Positions 7,672 to 14,195 of a stretch of 16,373 nucleotides of DNA are shown here, piece after piece. Source of the stretch: Ruminococcaceae bacterium UBA1438 (GTDB lineage: Bacteria; Bacillota; Clostridia; Oscillospirales; Acutalibacteraceae); assembly GCA_002329285.1 (NCBI GenBank), contig DCTO01000087.1, positions 2,820 to 19,192 of the forward strand. Direction: 5' to 3'. Below the pieces are notes generated by a model that did no database searches, had not been told where the DNA came from, and saw only the letters and a program-made list of their open reading frames with translations. Made by a program: the position numbers and the translations under genes. Every line of letters begins with the position of its first letter. Position 1 is the stretch's first letter.

Positions 7672-8574
7672 TTATGCCCTGCCGAACAAACGGCGGTAAA
7701 CATTATAAATGCTGCCGAAAATCTTTTTCAAAACTGAATTTGAGCTTTTGTCCTGCTGCCGGGAGGGGTAGGTTGTGCATTCATCACAGGTTGTTTGCTC
7801 CGCCTTTTCAGTTGCGGTTTCGCTCTTTGCCGTTGTACTTTGGGCTGTGCTCGGCTCGGTTTGACGCTGAGTTGTTTGGCCGGTTGTTGTTTCCGGCAGA
7901 CTTGGAGCGGTGGTTTGCTGCGTTGTCTGCCTGGTTGTTGCCGGCCTTGTTGTAATTTCCGGTGCCTTTGTGGTTGGCTGAGTTGTTTGAGGGAGGGTTG
8001 TTGTTTCATCATCAAAAATCACTTTTGAGCCAACGCCCTGGACTAAACTAACCTCAACCGTTACGCCCCTGCTGCCGCTTGGGCTGACGCTGCTGCCGCT
8101 GCCGCCGCTGAAAGCCTGCGACCAATAAAGCCTGCCGTTATATTCAAAGCAGCCTATGCCGATTGTTGCAAAATTTGAGCTTAAGATATTAGCCCTGTGG
8201 CCGCTTGAATTCATCCATGCGTTAACAACAGCCTTTGGCGAGCCTTGCCCCGCGGCAATATTTTCGCCCGCATAGTATTTCCACTCAAACGCCGTGAAGC
8301 ACTGCTCCCCATTCGGCCTTGTGTGAGAAAAGCTGACGGAGGTTTCCGCAGCCCTGATCATTGCGCCGTCTGTTAAGCTCTGCGTCATAACAAGCGGCTT
8401 TAAGCCATAATCGGCTCGCTCTTCGTTAACAAGGCTTAAAACCTCTGAAGCATAGCTGTAATTAAACTTGCCCGAAACGGTTTTTGCCTGCGCAGCATCA
8501 GCGCTGGCACCAAATGAAAACAGCACTGAAATTATCATTAATAATGACAATATAGCTGAAATTGTTTTCCTCAT
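7672..8574 (-). CDS. Secreted CAP-domain (SCP/PR1-like) protein with Thr-rich linker and basic C-terminus
   Basis: A 300-residue exported protein. Residues 1-28 form a signal peptide (MRK, long hydrophobic core, then an Ala-rich cleavage region near ASADA). Residues 40-156 are a CAP domain with the cavity residues His84 (SFSHTRPNG), Glu104 (AGENIA) and His126 (SGHRANI), and the final WSQAF strand. Residues 190-268 are a Thr/Gln/Pro-rich low-complexity linker. A CDEC pair (263-266) and a basic-aromatic tail (281-300) follow, with no LPXTG anchor or membrane segment. Bacterial CAP proteins are secreted and their roles are mostly unknown; the tail could bind the cell wall or membrane. AAGGAGT (complement of 8581-8587) lies six bases from the ATG. 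It is a single-gene unit with its own promoter. Confidence 0.93.
   Translation of the reverse strand: MRKTISAILSLLMIISVLFSFGASADAAQAKTVSGKFNYSYASEVLSLVNEERADYGLKPLVMTQSLTDGAMIRAAETSVSFSHTRPNGEQCFTAFEWKYYAGENIAAGQGSPKAVVNAWMNSSGHRANILSSNFATIGIGCFEYNGRLYWSQAFSGGSGSSVSPSGSRGVTVEVSLVQGVGSKVIFDDETTTLPQTTQPTTKAPEITTRPATTRQTTQQTTAPSLPETTTGQTTQRQTEPSTAQSTTAKSETATEKAEQTTCDECTTYPSRQQDKSSNSVLKKIFGSIYNVYRRLFGRA
7771..8007 (-). repeat. Low-complexity Thr/Gln/Pro-rich coding stretch
   Basis: Residues 190-268 of the CAP-domain protein are built from irregular TTxx, TTQ, TTR and TTA units. At DNA level this shows as frequent GTTGT/GGTTG words on the plus strand. It is probably an extended wall-spanning linker, possibly glycosylated, and such stretches vary in length between strains. 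Confidence 0.7.
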
Positions 8575-8636
8575 AAAATCACTCCTTAATATATCAAAGC
8601 GGTGTAAATTGCTCCGCTCCTATGAGGTGATTTTAT
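8573..8636. repeat. Ten-base inverted repeat spanning the leader of the CAP-domain gene
   Basis: ATAAAATCAC (8573-8582) is exactly inverted as GTGATTTTAT (8627-8636), separated by 44 bases. One arm covers the start codon and ribosome binding site region, and the other overlaps the -10 box of the predicted promoter. It could be chance in an A+T-rich spacer or a control element. Confidence 0.35.
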
Positions 8637-8664
8637 TGTAAACGAAATCAAATCAGATTTTCAA
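8635..8664 (-). promoter_or_regulatory. Probable sigma-A promoter of the CAP-domain gene
   Basis: On the minus strand TTGAAA (complement of 8659-8664) and TACAAT (complement of 8635-8640) are separated by 18 bases. This predicts a leader of about 55 bases before the start at 8574. Confidence 0.5.
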
Positions 8665-8687
8665 CGCACAAATAATGGTAGCGAAAC

Positions 8688-8718
8688 TAAAAATGCACGG
8701 GAAAAATCCCCGTGCATT
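8688..8718 (-). terminator. Intrinsic terminator of the peptidase/TcdA-like/TtcA-like operon
   Basis: A perfect ten-pair stem, AATGCACGGG (8692-8701) with its partner at 8709-8718 and a seven-base loop, is followed on the minus strand by a T-run. It lies about ten bases past the stop of the TtcA-like gene and separates this operon from the CAP-domain promoter. Confidence 0.9.
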
Positions 8719-8728
8719 ATTACCATCT

Positions 8729-9430
8729 TTATCTTTCAGCATAAAGCGAATTAAAATCGCGGTATTCGCCATCGCGCCAATAGCCGGGCAGGGTTTCAAG
8801 GCAAACGGCATGCAGGCTTTTGAAAATATTTTTTTCCGCATCCGGATTTTTTTCTTTCAGCTCTGAAAGCAGCCTTTCTGCCCTTTCATCCTCTGTGCCG
8901 TCGGGAATAAAGGATAAATCATTATATCTTTCAAACGCTTTTATCGCATCATCAAAAACGCAATATAACGGGCGGATTATCTGCTGCTCCCCTGCCCTTT
9001 CCTTTGGCAAAACGGTTTGAAGCCTGTGTCCGAAAAACATTGAGCCGATCAGCGTTAAAACCGCCTGTGTGCCCGTGAAATCAATCGCAATTTTGTTGCA
9101 ATCAAGCATCCCGGCGGCGGATAAATAATCCTCATTAACCGTTTTAATCTCAAGCTGAAAATCAGCAGAAAGCTTTTCAACATCCCGTGCGCCGCTGCAG
9201 GCAATCAGCTCATATTCAAACGGAAAATCGCTAACTCGGTTAAGCTGTTTAATCAGCATTGCAAGCACGGCGGATTTTGCGCTGCCCGTTACGATTACCG
9301 CAACGCGGTCGCCCTCATCTATCAGCTGATAATTCTTAACGGCCGCAACAAAGGGATTCCAAAGCTCCCGCCTGAATTTTTTAATTAAGCTTCTTTCAAG
9401 AAGCTGATGCTTTTCAAGTTCCCTTGGCAT
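8729..9430 (-). CDS. Degenerate TtcA/TilS-like PP-loop protein, active-site motifs lost
   Basis: A 233-residue protein with the layout of the TtcA family (tRNA 2-thiocytidine-32 synthesis, PP-loop ATPase). Family-like parts are the N-terminal DEGDRVAVIV strand (residues 38-47), MFFGHRLQTVLPK (131-143), IIRPL (151-155) and NPDAEKNIFKSL (195-206). The ATP-binding SGGxDS loop is instead TGSAKS (48-53). The GHHxDD motif before the FFG block is replaced by DFTGTQ (117-122). The Cys-x-x-Cys segment for the Fe-S cluster is absent, as is the later Cys before the C-terminal helix. Catalysis of the TtcA type is therefore not expected. The start ATG overlaps the stop of the TcdA-like gene by one base (TAATG), implying translational coupling. 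Homology is inferred from pattern alignment by eye; a very remote PP-loop relative is the alternative. Confidence 0.72.
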   Translation of the reverse strand: MPRELEKHQLLERSLIKKFRRELWNPFVAAVKNYQLIDEGDRVAVIVTGSAKSAVLAMLIKQLNRVSDFPFEYELIACSGARDVEKLSADFQLEIKTVNEDYLSAAGMLDCNKIAIDFTGTQAVLTLIGSMFFGHRLQTVLPKERAGEQQIIRPLYCVFDDAIKAFERYNDLSFIPDGTEDERAERLLSELKEKNPDAEKNIFKSLHAVCLETLPGYWRDGEYRDFNSLYAER

Positions 9431-10107
9431 TAGTTTTTGACTCCCGTGATATGCTTAACAACCTCGCCCGCCGCAATCAGGCCGAGCGCGCAGGCGTTGA
9501 TTCCCTCAAATTCGGCAGCAAACAGAAAACCGTCCCCTGTTTGATTAACAGGATAAATTACCCTGTGCTTTTTGATTCCGTCCCCGCGAAGCTCAAAGGC
9601 AAGCCTTGATGCGCAGGCAATTTTATTAACATCGGCAATGCTGAATTTAACATCAGAAATGGGCAATGCCCTTTCAAAATCCGAAATGCTGATTATCGGC
9701 ACGCCGGCACCCTGCGCAGCTTTAGCAAGAAGCAGAGTTAAAGCCTCGTCAAAAGAGGCGTCAACAATATAATCCACGCCGGAAAAATCCGGCACATTCT
9801 CCGAATCAGGCAGAGATGATTTATCAATAATTATTTCATCATTAATTGAAAGCAAGCGTTTTTCTGCAACATCGGTGAGCGGCAGACCGAGCGTTTCCTC
9901 ATCGGCAAAAATATTGCCCGAAAGCATTTCGCGGCTGATCTTATCGCCCGAAAGCAGCCAAAGCCTGCCGACTGCGCTTCTTGCAAGCGCCTCTGCGCAG
10001 GAAGCGCCGGCAGAATTGAGGCCGACAACGGCAACCTTGCTTTCTGAAAGCCTTTCCATTGCGGCGCTGCCGAAAATTAATTGAGTTCTTGAGAATTGAT
10101 TAATCAT
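9430..10107 (-). CDS. Degenerate ThiF/TcdA-like (E1-like) protein, ATP-site motifs lost
   Basis: A 225-residue relative of TcdA (tRNA threonylcarbamoyladenosine dehydratase) in the ThiF/MoeB/E1 superfamily. It keeps the family N-terminus INQFSRTQLIFG (residues 2-13), the Rossmann start SKVAVVG (23-29), EALARSAVGRLWLL (39-52), the VDYIVDA strand (111-117), VPIISIS (136-142) and the C-terminal GLIAAGEVVKHI (209-220). Expected functional residues are missing: GxGxxG is GLNSAG (29-34), the acidic DDD plus Asn-x-x-Arg-Gln ATP site is SGDKISREMLSGN (53-65), and the Lys of the GQPK turn is absent (GLPL). It probably cannot adenylate a substrate. It starts three bases after the peptidase stop and overlaps the TtcA-like gene. 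The frame is intact, which argues for selection and not decay. Confidence 0.75.
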   Translation of the reverse strand: MINQFSRTQLIFGSAAMERLSESKVAVVGLNSAGASCAEALARSAVGRLWLLSGDKISREMLSGNIFADEETLGLPLTDVAEKRLLSINDEIIIDKSSLPDSENVPDFSGVDYIVDASFDEALTLLLAKAAQGAGVPIISISDFERALPISDVKFSIADVNKIACASRLAFELRGDGIKKHRVIYPVNQTGDGFLFAAEFEGINACALGLIAAGEVVKHITGVKN

Positions 10108-10109
10108 AT

Positions 10110-11231
10110 TTATTCCGCCGAAAGCATTAACTGAAGCGCAAGCCTTGCAGATTTATGAAGCTCCTGCGCCTTACACCATTCCCCCGTTGTGTGGCAATCA
10201 TACATTGCCGTTGAGCAAACAATGCCCTCCAGCCCGTTATAAGCATAAACGTTATTATCGCTGCCGCCGAAGGATTTTTCAAATTTAGGCTCAACCCCGA
10301 TTTCCTTGCACGCAGAAGCGAAGCGAGTGCAGACAGGGCTGTTTTCGGGCAGGCTGTAAGCAATCGTGTTGCAGGAGGACTCATATTCAATTGAAGCGCC
10401 GATTTTCTCTGCCGCCGCCTTGGCAATGAGCCTGATTTCCTCTGCCTTTTTCCCGGCTTTTTCGTGGTTAAAGGAACGCACCTCGCCGGTGATTTTGCAT
10501 TCATCCGGCACGATATTTGTTGCCTTGCCGCCGCTGATAACGCCGACATTAACCGTTGTTTCATCATCAACCTGGCCGCATTTAATTGCGCAAACCGCAG
10601 CTGAAGCGGCCTTTATTGCATGCACGCCGAGATGAGCGGCAAAGCCCGCATGGGCGCTTTTACCCCTGAAGGTGATAGTATATTTAATAATAGTTGGCGC
10701 AGCGGTGCAGGCAATGCCGATATCGCCGTCCAAATCAAAAACATATGCTTCCTTTGCCTGCAGGCGTGAATAATCAAAATATTCAGAGCCGCCGCAAAAA
10801 ACCTCCTCTGCAGGGGTGAACAAAAGCTCAATCGTGCGGTGGGGCAGCTTATTCTCAACTATAACCCGCACAGCCTCCAAAATGCTTGAAACGCCCGCAA
10901 AATCATCAGCGCCCAAAACTGTTGTGCCGTCTGAACGGATGATGCCGTTTTCATCAAGCACGAATTTCTTGCCGCAGGAGGGCTCAACCGTATCCATATG
11001 CGAGGAGAAAAGCAGCGCAGGGGCATCAACCTCCCCTTCTATGCGAGCAAAAACATTGCCTGCAGTGCCGTTAAGCTTTTCAGCCGCGCCATCCTCATCA
11101 CAGGCAATGCCCATTGAGGCAAGCTCTGCCTTAATTAAATCGGCAACCTGCCTTTCGTTATATGAAGGGCTATCCGTTTCAACAAGCCTTTTGAATAAAT
11201 CAAGCTGTCTTTTTTTATTAATTTCTGCCAT
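10110..11231 (-). CDS. PepT-like M20-family metallopeptidase
   Basis: A 373-residue cytoplasmic di-zinc aminopeptidase/dipeptidase of the M20 family, closest in layout to peptidase T-like proteins. Metal and catalytic residues are in place: His78-x-Asp80 in SSHMDTV, Asp109 in LGADDFAG, the Glu142-Glu143 pair in TPAEEVF, Asp167 in VFDLDGD, and the distal His347 in YDCHTTGE. The dimerisation (lid) domain runs about 183-290 with FRGKSAHAG and the GGKATNIVPDECKITGEVRS block. All expected residues for an active enzyme are present. It is the first gene of a three-gene operon with the TcdA-like and TtcA-like genes, spaced two bases from the next gene. It could trim small peptides, with no evident link to its two unusual neighbours. 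Confidence 0.93.
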   Translation of the reverse strand: MAEINKKRQLDLFKRLVETDSPSYNERQVADLIKAELASMGIACDEDGAAEKLNGTAGNVFARIEGEVDAPALLFSSHMDTVEPSCGKKFVLDENGIIRSDGTTVLGADDFAGVSSILEAVRVIVENKLPHRTIELLFTPAEEVFCGGSEYFDYSRLQAKEAYVFDLDGDIGIACTAAPTIIKYTITFRGKSAHAGFAAHLGVHAIKAASAAVCAIKCGQVDDETTVNVGVISGGKATNIVPDECKITGEVRSFNHEKAGKKAEEIRLIAKAAAEKIGASIEYESSCNTIAYSLPENSPVCTRFASACKEIGVEPKFEKSFGGSDNNVYAYNGLEGIVCSTAMYDCHTTGEWCKAQELHKSARLALQLMLSAE

Positions 11232-11261
11232 GATAAATGCATCTCCAAATTATTTTTTAAT

Positions 11262-11290
11262 ATAATATCACATCTGCCAAAAAGGTGCAA
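11262..11290 (-). promoter_or_regulatory. Probable promoter of the peptidase/TcdA-like/TtcA-like operon
   Basis: On the minus strand TTGCAC (complement of 11285-11290) and TATTAT (complement of 11262-11267) are separated by 17 bases, about 30 bases upstream of the peptidase start at 11231. It lies just past the upstream operon's terminator. Confidence 0.55.
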
Positions 11291-11325
11291 GAAAAAGCAC
11301 GAAGCTTTTTCAGCCCCGTGCTTTT
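11291..11325 (-). terminator. Intrinsic terminator of the SPFH/zinc-ribbon/TPM operon
   Basis: A long stem pairs 11312-11325 with 11293-11306 (fourteen pairs including two G-U) around a five-base loop, and is followed on the minus strand by TTTTTCTT. It begins eight bases past the stop of the 164-residue protein gene. Confidence 0.85.
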
Positions 11326-11333
11326 ATTTCTAT

Positions 11334-11828
11334 TTAAGCCCATTCATCCTGTGAGGTTGGGATTCTAATATCGCCAAGGAACATAGCATCCCAAAGGAAC
11401 CACTCGCCGGTGCTTGGCTTATTACGCAGAGTTACCTGCCTTAGGCTATCTGCACCCGAGGATTTTAACCACAGCGTTGCATATCCCTCATTGGTGTAAG
11501 AATAAGGGTTATCCGAGACCTCAACCTGATAAGGGGTTGAGGGTGTGTAATCATTTTCAGGGCTTGTGCCCTTAAAATATGAGCGGATAACATATCCCTT
11601 GCCGCCAAGTCTGTCCCTGATGAACTGAATGTCATACTGGGAAAGCGGACGCGGGCCTTTGATGTAATTAAGCATCTCTAAAGTTGCATCAACATTACTT
11701 TCATAATTGCTGAAAACTGCAACTGCAAGCGCCGCAGCTTTAAACGGAGAGCTTAAATCTGCAATCTGCTTTAATTCTTCCATATTAGCGGGAAGCTTTT
11801 CAAAAGTTATAATTTCTGTTTTATTCAT
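11334..11828 (-). CDS. Conserved small soluble protein, uncharacterised family (possibly DUF6935)
   Basis: A 164-residue soluble protein, with no signal peptide, membrane segment or Cys motif. Features are an N-terminal ITFEKLPANMEEL block, a middle block GPRPLSQYDIQFIRDRL (58-74), a Pro/Tyr-rich segment with NDYTPSTPYQVEVSDNPYSY (92-111), and a C-terminal WFLWDAMFLGDIRIP (142-156). I recognise this as a recurring Firmicute family that accompanies TPM and zinc-ribbon genes. The DUF number is from memory and unverified. Its ATG overlaps the TGA of the TPM gene (TGATG), so translation is coupled. Being last and coupled to the TPM gene suggests a cytoplasmic partner of that membrane complex. Confidence 0.7.
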   Translation of the reverse strand: MNKTEIITFEKLPANMEELKQIADLSSPFKAAALAVAVFSNYESNVDATLEMLNYIKGPRPLSQYDIQFIRDRLGGKGYVIRSYFKGTSPENDYTPSTPYQVEVSDNPYSYTNEGYATLWLKSSGADSLRQVTLRNKPSTGEWFLWDAMFLGDIRIPTSQDEWA

Positions 11829-13030
11829 CAGAATTTACCTCCTCCGCCACCGTGGGTTGCGCCCGAAGAGCTGGTGTGAGTTGAGCTGCCCCCGCCGCCT
11901 GACGACGAATCACTTTCAATTCTAACCTGGCTTACTGAGCTTGTTATATAATTATCATAAGAGCCCGTCATCATCAAGGAGCCGTCAACAAAATAATTCT
12001 TGGCATCCCTATTGAACTTAACCGGCTTATAATTGCTCTTAATCACTGAAATGACAACAAAAGCAATAACCAAAGAAATAACAAAGCAGATTAAAACGCC
12101 TTTAACGATATCGCCTGCTGATTTCGGAAGATTATTAACATCATACGGCTCACCGTTTTTAGCCTGGGTTACGAATTCATCAACCGTGCCTGCATAAGTG
12201 TCAAAAGCAGCAGCATAATCTTCTACTTTCAAATCTGAAAGCATCTGTTCGCCAATATAATCGATTCCTGCATCAGTGAGAGCTGTTATGCCATATCCCC
12301 TTGTGCTGATCCACCAATCACGGTTTCCGGGGCCGCCGTCAACGCTAATAAGAAGCAAGCAGCCATCCCTGTTACTGCCGTAACCGTAACCATTATAATC
12401 AAAATAATCATCGGCATAAGCCATGGCAGACTTGCCGCCAAGCGAATCAACGGTTACAACAACGACATCGAAATCCTGCCTCTCGCTGATTTGATCAAGC
12501 TTTGCCAGAAGAGTTGATTCCTCTGAATCGGAAAGCAGATCCGCATCATCAACAAGGCGAGAGCCGGCAGTTTCATTATAATTGCTGCCAATATAATTGT
12601 TGCCAATAACAAGATTAATATAATTAAGGAAAGTTACAGCCGCCATTTCATCCTCGCCGGCAATGTCATATTCCTCAAGCTCTGCATAAATATCGCTGGC
12701 ATAAACTAACTGCTTATAATCTTCACCGCGGCCGGTTGCAGCAATGCCGTACGACGTTGATGTAACTGCAAAAATAATCGCATCATCCCCCTGGGCAAGA
12801 TTGCCGAGTGAATAATTTGCAAATTCCAAAACATCATCATCAGCGCCAAGTGAATTATCAACAACATAAAACGCCTCAATGCCGTAAGCATCATATATGC
12901 CCTGGGCGATAACTGCCGATGAAGCGTCATCAGCCGAGGTTTGATAACCGTAAGAATCCGCAAATGCGGGAATCGCCATACTCAGAAGGAGGGCAAAAGT
13001 TGTGATAAAAATAAATATTTTCTTTTTCAT
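11828..13030 (-). CDS. TPM-domain exported protein with one C-terminal membrane anchor (YdjH-like)
   Basis: A 400-residue protein. Residues 1-24 are a signal peptide (MKKK, hydrophobic core, AFA cleavage site). Residues 158-290 are a TPM domain beginning RLVDDADLLSDSEES, with DVVVVTVDS, the NRDGCLLLISVD strand (220-230) and STRGYGITALTDAGID. Residues 30-150 have a similar strand/helix pattern (EAFYVVDNS, DDAIIFAVTS, YGIAATGRG), so this may be a second, diverged TPM repeat. A membrane helix lies at 309-330, followed by a cytoplasmic tail ending in a Gly/Ser/His-rich stretch, GGGGGKF. GGGAGGTG (complement of 13039-13046) is a strong ribosome binding site. In B. subtilis the matching gene ydjH sits in the pspA-ydjGHI operon and helps place PspA at the membrane. 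TPM domains have been described as metal-binding. Confidence 0.88.
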   Translation of the reverse strand: MKKKIFIFITTFALLLSMAIPAFADSYGYQTSADDASSAVIAQGIYDAYGIEAFYVVDNSLGADDDVLEFANYSLGNLAQGDDAIIFAVTSTSYGIAATGRGEDYKQLVYASDIYAELEEYDIAGEDEMAAVTFLNYINLVIGNNYIGSNYNETAGSRLVDDADLLSDSEESTLLAKLDQISERQDFDVVVVTVDSLGGKSAMAYADDYFDYNGYGYGSNRDGCLLLISVDGGPGNRDWWISTRGYGITALTDAGIDYIGEQMLSDLKVEDYAAAFDTYAGTVDEFVTQAKNGEPYDVNNLPKSAGDIVKGVLICFVISLVIAFVVISVIKSNYKPVKFNRDAKNYFVDGSLMMTGSYDNYITSSVSQVRIESDSSSGGGGSSTHTSSSGATHGGGGGKF

Positions 13031-13046
13031 ACCTGCCGCACCTCCC

Positions 13047-14159
13047 TTAAATTATGCCTAACAGCTTACCGAGGAGAGACAGAATAACTGTTCCGCCAAC
13101 GGTTACTGCCGCAAACACACCGGCAAGCTTGCCCTTATCAACGGGCAGATTGCCAACAAATTTGCCTGATTGGCCGTTCATTGCAAAGGTGTATTTTTCA
13201 CCCTTATACGTTGTGTTAAGCAGCCAAACGGGATAAAGCGCATACTTTGAAACGCCGTTTATAAGCCTAACGCTTGAAGCCTTGGGAGTTACAGTGGTGT
13301 AACCGATAACGCTGTCCTCAAGAATTGACTCTGCGCTGCTCTTAATTCTTTCATTTGCTCTCGGAACGCTTGCCTGCATATCAACATCATATTTATCTGC
13401 AAGATAACCGGCAAGATAAGCCGTTTGGAAATCAACGGCGCCGCTGAAATCAAACGGCTCAATGGATTCCATCAGATCATCCGGCATTTTTGTTGAGCCG
13501 TCAACAGGAATATTTGCAAACGCCATATTACCCGCGCGGTAAACATCGAAAAAGCTTGTTTCGGTATATTTGTAATTCTTATCGCTCCATGTTCTAACCT
13601 TGGTTGCCTCATAATGAACGTCGGCATTAATCTGGGAATCAAAAAGCCAGAAAGGAACGTAAATACCCTTAATTTCCTCAAGCTTATTCTCGCTCTTAAA
13701 GGTGTTTGGCGCAAATTTCTTTGAGCTGACATATTCCTTGAGCTTTGCCTTTGCGGCTTTTTTATCGAGCTGGAAAGGAATAACATAATTGGGTTTAAGC
13801 ATGCCTGAAAGCCTGCCGCTCATAACAACGGGATTGCCGCAATAGGGGCACTCAGTTGCAACCGTGTTTTGATCGCCGACAATTTCACCGCCGCAGGATT
13901 TGCAAACGAAAACGGACATATTCGCATCCTCGCCGTTCCAATCCTGACCTGCTTCACTCCAGTTAAATTCATCGCCCTGCTGAGGCATTGAATCATCGCT
14001 TACATCAGCCTGCTGTTGATTAAGCACATCATCCTTTGCCTGAAGCTCGCTCATTTCAAAGGATGAGCCGCAATAAGGGCATTTCATCTTTTGCGTGGCG
14101 GTGTCAAATTCCAGAGCGCCGCCGCACGAAGGACATTTATAATCAAGTAAATCAGACAT
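13047..14159 (-). CDS. Double zinc-ribbon protein with C-terminal membrane segment (YdjG-like)
   Basis: A 370-residue protein. The N-terminus carries one zinc ribbon with Cys9, Cys12, Cys27 and Cys30 (YKCPSCGG and MKCPYCG). A charged Gln/Asp-rich linker (about 40-80) leads to a second ribbon with Cys86, Cys89, Cys104 and Cys107 (VCKSCGG and ECPYCGN). The body (about 120-340) is beta-rich, with YVPFWLFDSQ and YALYPVWLLNTTY. Residues 345-370 are hydrophobic (AGVFAAVTVGGTVILSLL) and probably a tail anchor. It matches the domain plan of B. subtilis YdjG, annotated as a TFIIB-type zinc-ribbon protein, though a membrane role and not transcription is indicated. AAGGAG (complement of 14166-14171) lies six bases before the start. 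The TPM gene follows after 16 bases. Confidence 0.88.
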   Translation of the reverse strand: MSDLLDYKCPSCGGALEFDTATQKMKCPYCGSSFEMSELQAKDDVLNQQQADVSDDSMPQQGDEFNWSEAGQDWNGEDANMSVFVCKSCGGEIVGDQNTVATECPYCGNPVVMSGRLSGMLKPNYVIPFQLDKKAAKAKLKEYVSSKKFAPNTFKSENKLEEIKGIYVPFWLFDSQINADVHYEATKVRTWSDKNYKYTETSFFDVYRAGNMAFANIPVDGSTKMPDDLMESIEPFDFSGAVDFQTAYLAGYLADKYDVDMQASVPRANERIKSSAESILEDSVIGYTTVTPKASSVRLINGVSKYALYPVWLLNTTYKGEKYTFAMNGQSGKFVGNLPVDKGKLAGVFAAVTVGGTVILSLLGKLLGII

Positions 14160-14195
14160 TATATTCTCCTTTTATAGCTTTATCAGCTTTTTAGA

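Noticed and set aside
8729..10107. A ubiquitin-like conjugation or sulfur-relay cassette (E1-like plus PP-loop plus peptidase)
   Set aside because: No ubiquitin-like, JAB or rhodanese gene is present, and both ATP sites look dead, so an active relay is not supported.
13047..14159. A transcription factor role for the double zinc-ribbon protein
   Set aside because: The C-terminal hydrophobic segment and the operon context fit a membrane-associated protein, and no DNA-binding domain is visible beyond the ribbons.
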